Positions 34,891 through 35,522 of a stretch of 35,522 bases of DNA are shown piece after piece (within the stretch, counting starts at the first letter, position 1; every line of letters begins with the position of its first letter). Under the pieces are notes generated by a model that saw nothing but the letters and a program-made list of their open reading frames with translations, had not been told where the DNA came from and made no database searches. Source of the DNA: Phoronis ovalis (lineage: Eukaryota; Phoronida; Phoronidae); the NCBI GenBank assembly GCA_028565635.1, contig JAOXYB010017961.1:1-35522 (forward strand). Reading direction: 5' to 3'. The position numbers and the translations under genes were made by a program.

Positions 34891-35522
34891 ATATTTTGAT
34901 ATTTGTTTGTCGATGATCGTAAATCGGGGTCAAACACTACCAGTACGGCAGTGCGAGAAATCGATGTAAACAGAATCCGATCAATCAATGACAGAAATAG
35001 CTAGTAGAATGCCTATGGCATTATTATATAATAACCATTTTTCAATACTTGATGTATGAAATAACGGACAAATTGGGGTAGCATGCAAAGTACCTGGCTT
35101 CTGGCGGATGATCTGGCGTGTTCTCCCGGCGTGTTTAAAACTTAATATGCTTTGCTAATCTTCTGGAATAAACAAACAAAAAAGTTGCCGTCCCAAAAAT
35201 GTTTTTAGCTTTCTTGAAAATTATTTTTTTGTGCTCTAAGATCGTTCTCGATCAAAATCTCCTGCGATTACTCATTTCCTGAAACATTCATTGTAAATTC
35301 ATATCTAGTAAAAAAAAAACAGCTGATCAATGAATGACGGCATGTCACTTACAGCCAATCCAAGTTGGCTAGGCTACGGGTTAGCCACCGAAAAAACAAT
35401 TGAACCATCAACATGCGGTACGCTTGAAATTGACCCTCGAACTCTTGTGATAGAATTATCAAGTAAAGAGTTTTAAATCAATAAATTTTAAATAATTATT
35501 TTTATTTTGAACTGCATTAATT

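Larger units (their letters stand above)
26317..35522 (+). other. Long intron or 3' region of the serine-rich gene; no confident exon
   Basis: After the phase-0 donor at 26317 the remaining 9.2 kb is AT-rich and full of stops. Weak phase-0 exon candidates follow acceptor-like sites at 28253 (ATCTCCACAG, 18 codons to TAA), 31242 (TTTTGCAG), 32220 (pyrimidine-rich tract ending TTTATAG) and 33447 (TTTTTTTAACCTAG). None has both a good donor and a recognisable product. The next true exon may lie outside the window. Confidence 0.45.

Noticed and set aside
34667-34988. Overlapping 62-88 codon frames on both strands
   Set aside because: They come from the GGGTGTACGAA tandem repeat; repeated RTPP/FVHP-like peptides betray the repeat origin.
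1-35522. Search for CRISPR arrays, operons, rRNA or tRNA genes
   Set aside because: The intron-containing animal genes make prokaryotic systems implausible, and no such structure was seen.

Overview
The window is AT-rich animal nuclear DNA, most likely from a marine invertebrate. A degenerin/epithelial sodium channel (DEG/ENaC) gene, a family found only in animals, is split by canonical GT-AG introns. Metazoan FAS1 domains are also present, and introns and intergenic DNA are full of small inverted-repeat transposons. A mollusc or another lophotrochozoan would fit, but nothing seen here proves the phylum. There are no operons, CRISPR arrays or recognisable RNA genes.

Layout. Positions 1-4500 are non-coding and repeat-rich: a G-run element, a miniature inverted-repeat element (MITE), a cluster of AGGTCA half-sites and a solo LTR with a 4-bp target duplication. 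Positions 4631-14813 (+) hold a complete eight-exon DEG/ENaC channel of 505 residues. Its 4-kb first intron contains a long foldback transposon with a 9-bp target duplication, nested in an older mariner-type element flanked by TA. Later introns carry a TA microsatellite, a palindromic GAATAAGG array, two copies of the same MITE, and a G-rich element nested around one of those copies. Positions 18010-20519 (-) hold a complete five-exon gene for a 330-residue secreted protein with two FAS1 domains, convergent with the channel gene. A TATA-like box lies about 100 bp upstream of its start, and another G-rich MITE sits in its last intron. Positions 23188-26316 (+) are one 3.1-kb open exon for a serine-rich, probably disordered protein that I could not assign to a family. 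It is divergent from the FAS1 gene and ends in a strong splice donor. The remaining 9.2 kb looks like a long intron with only weak exon candidates.

How the genes relate. The channel, the FAS1 adhesion-type protein and the serine-rich protein have no evident shared pathway; they appear to be ordinary neighbours in an intron-rich genome. The most notable content is the nested transposon structure in the channel gene, including a foldback element that carries five copies of an RFX X-box-like palindrome. All exon joins were worked out by hand from splice signals, reading phase and family motifs. Both multi-exon genes close perfectly in frame.
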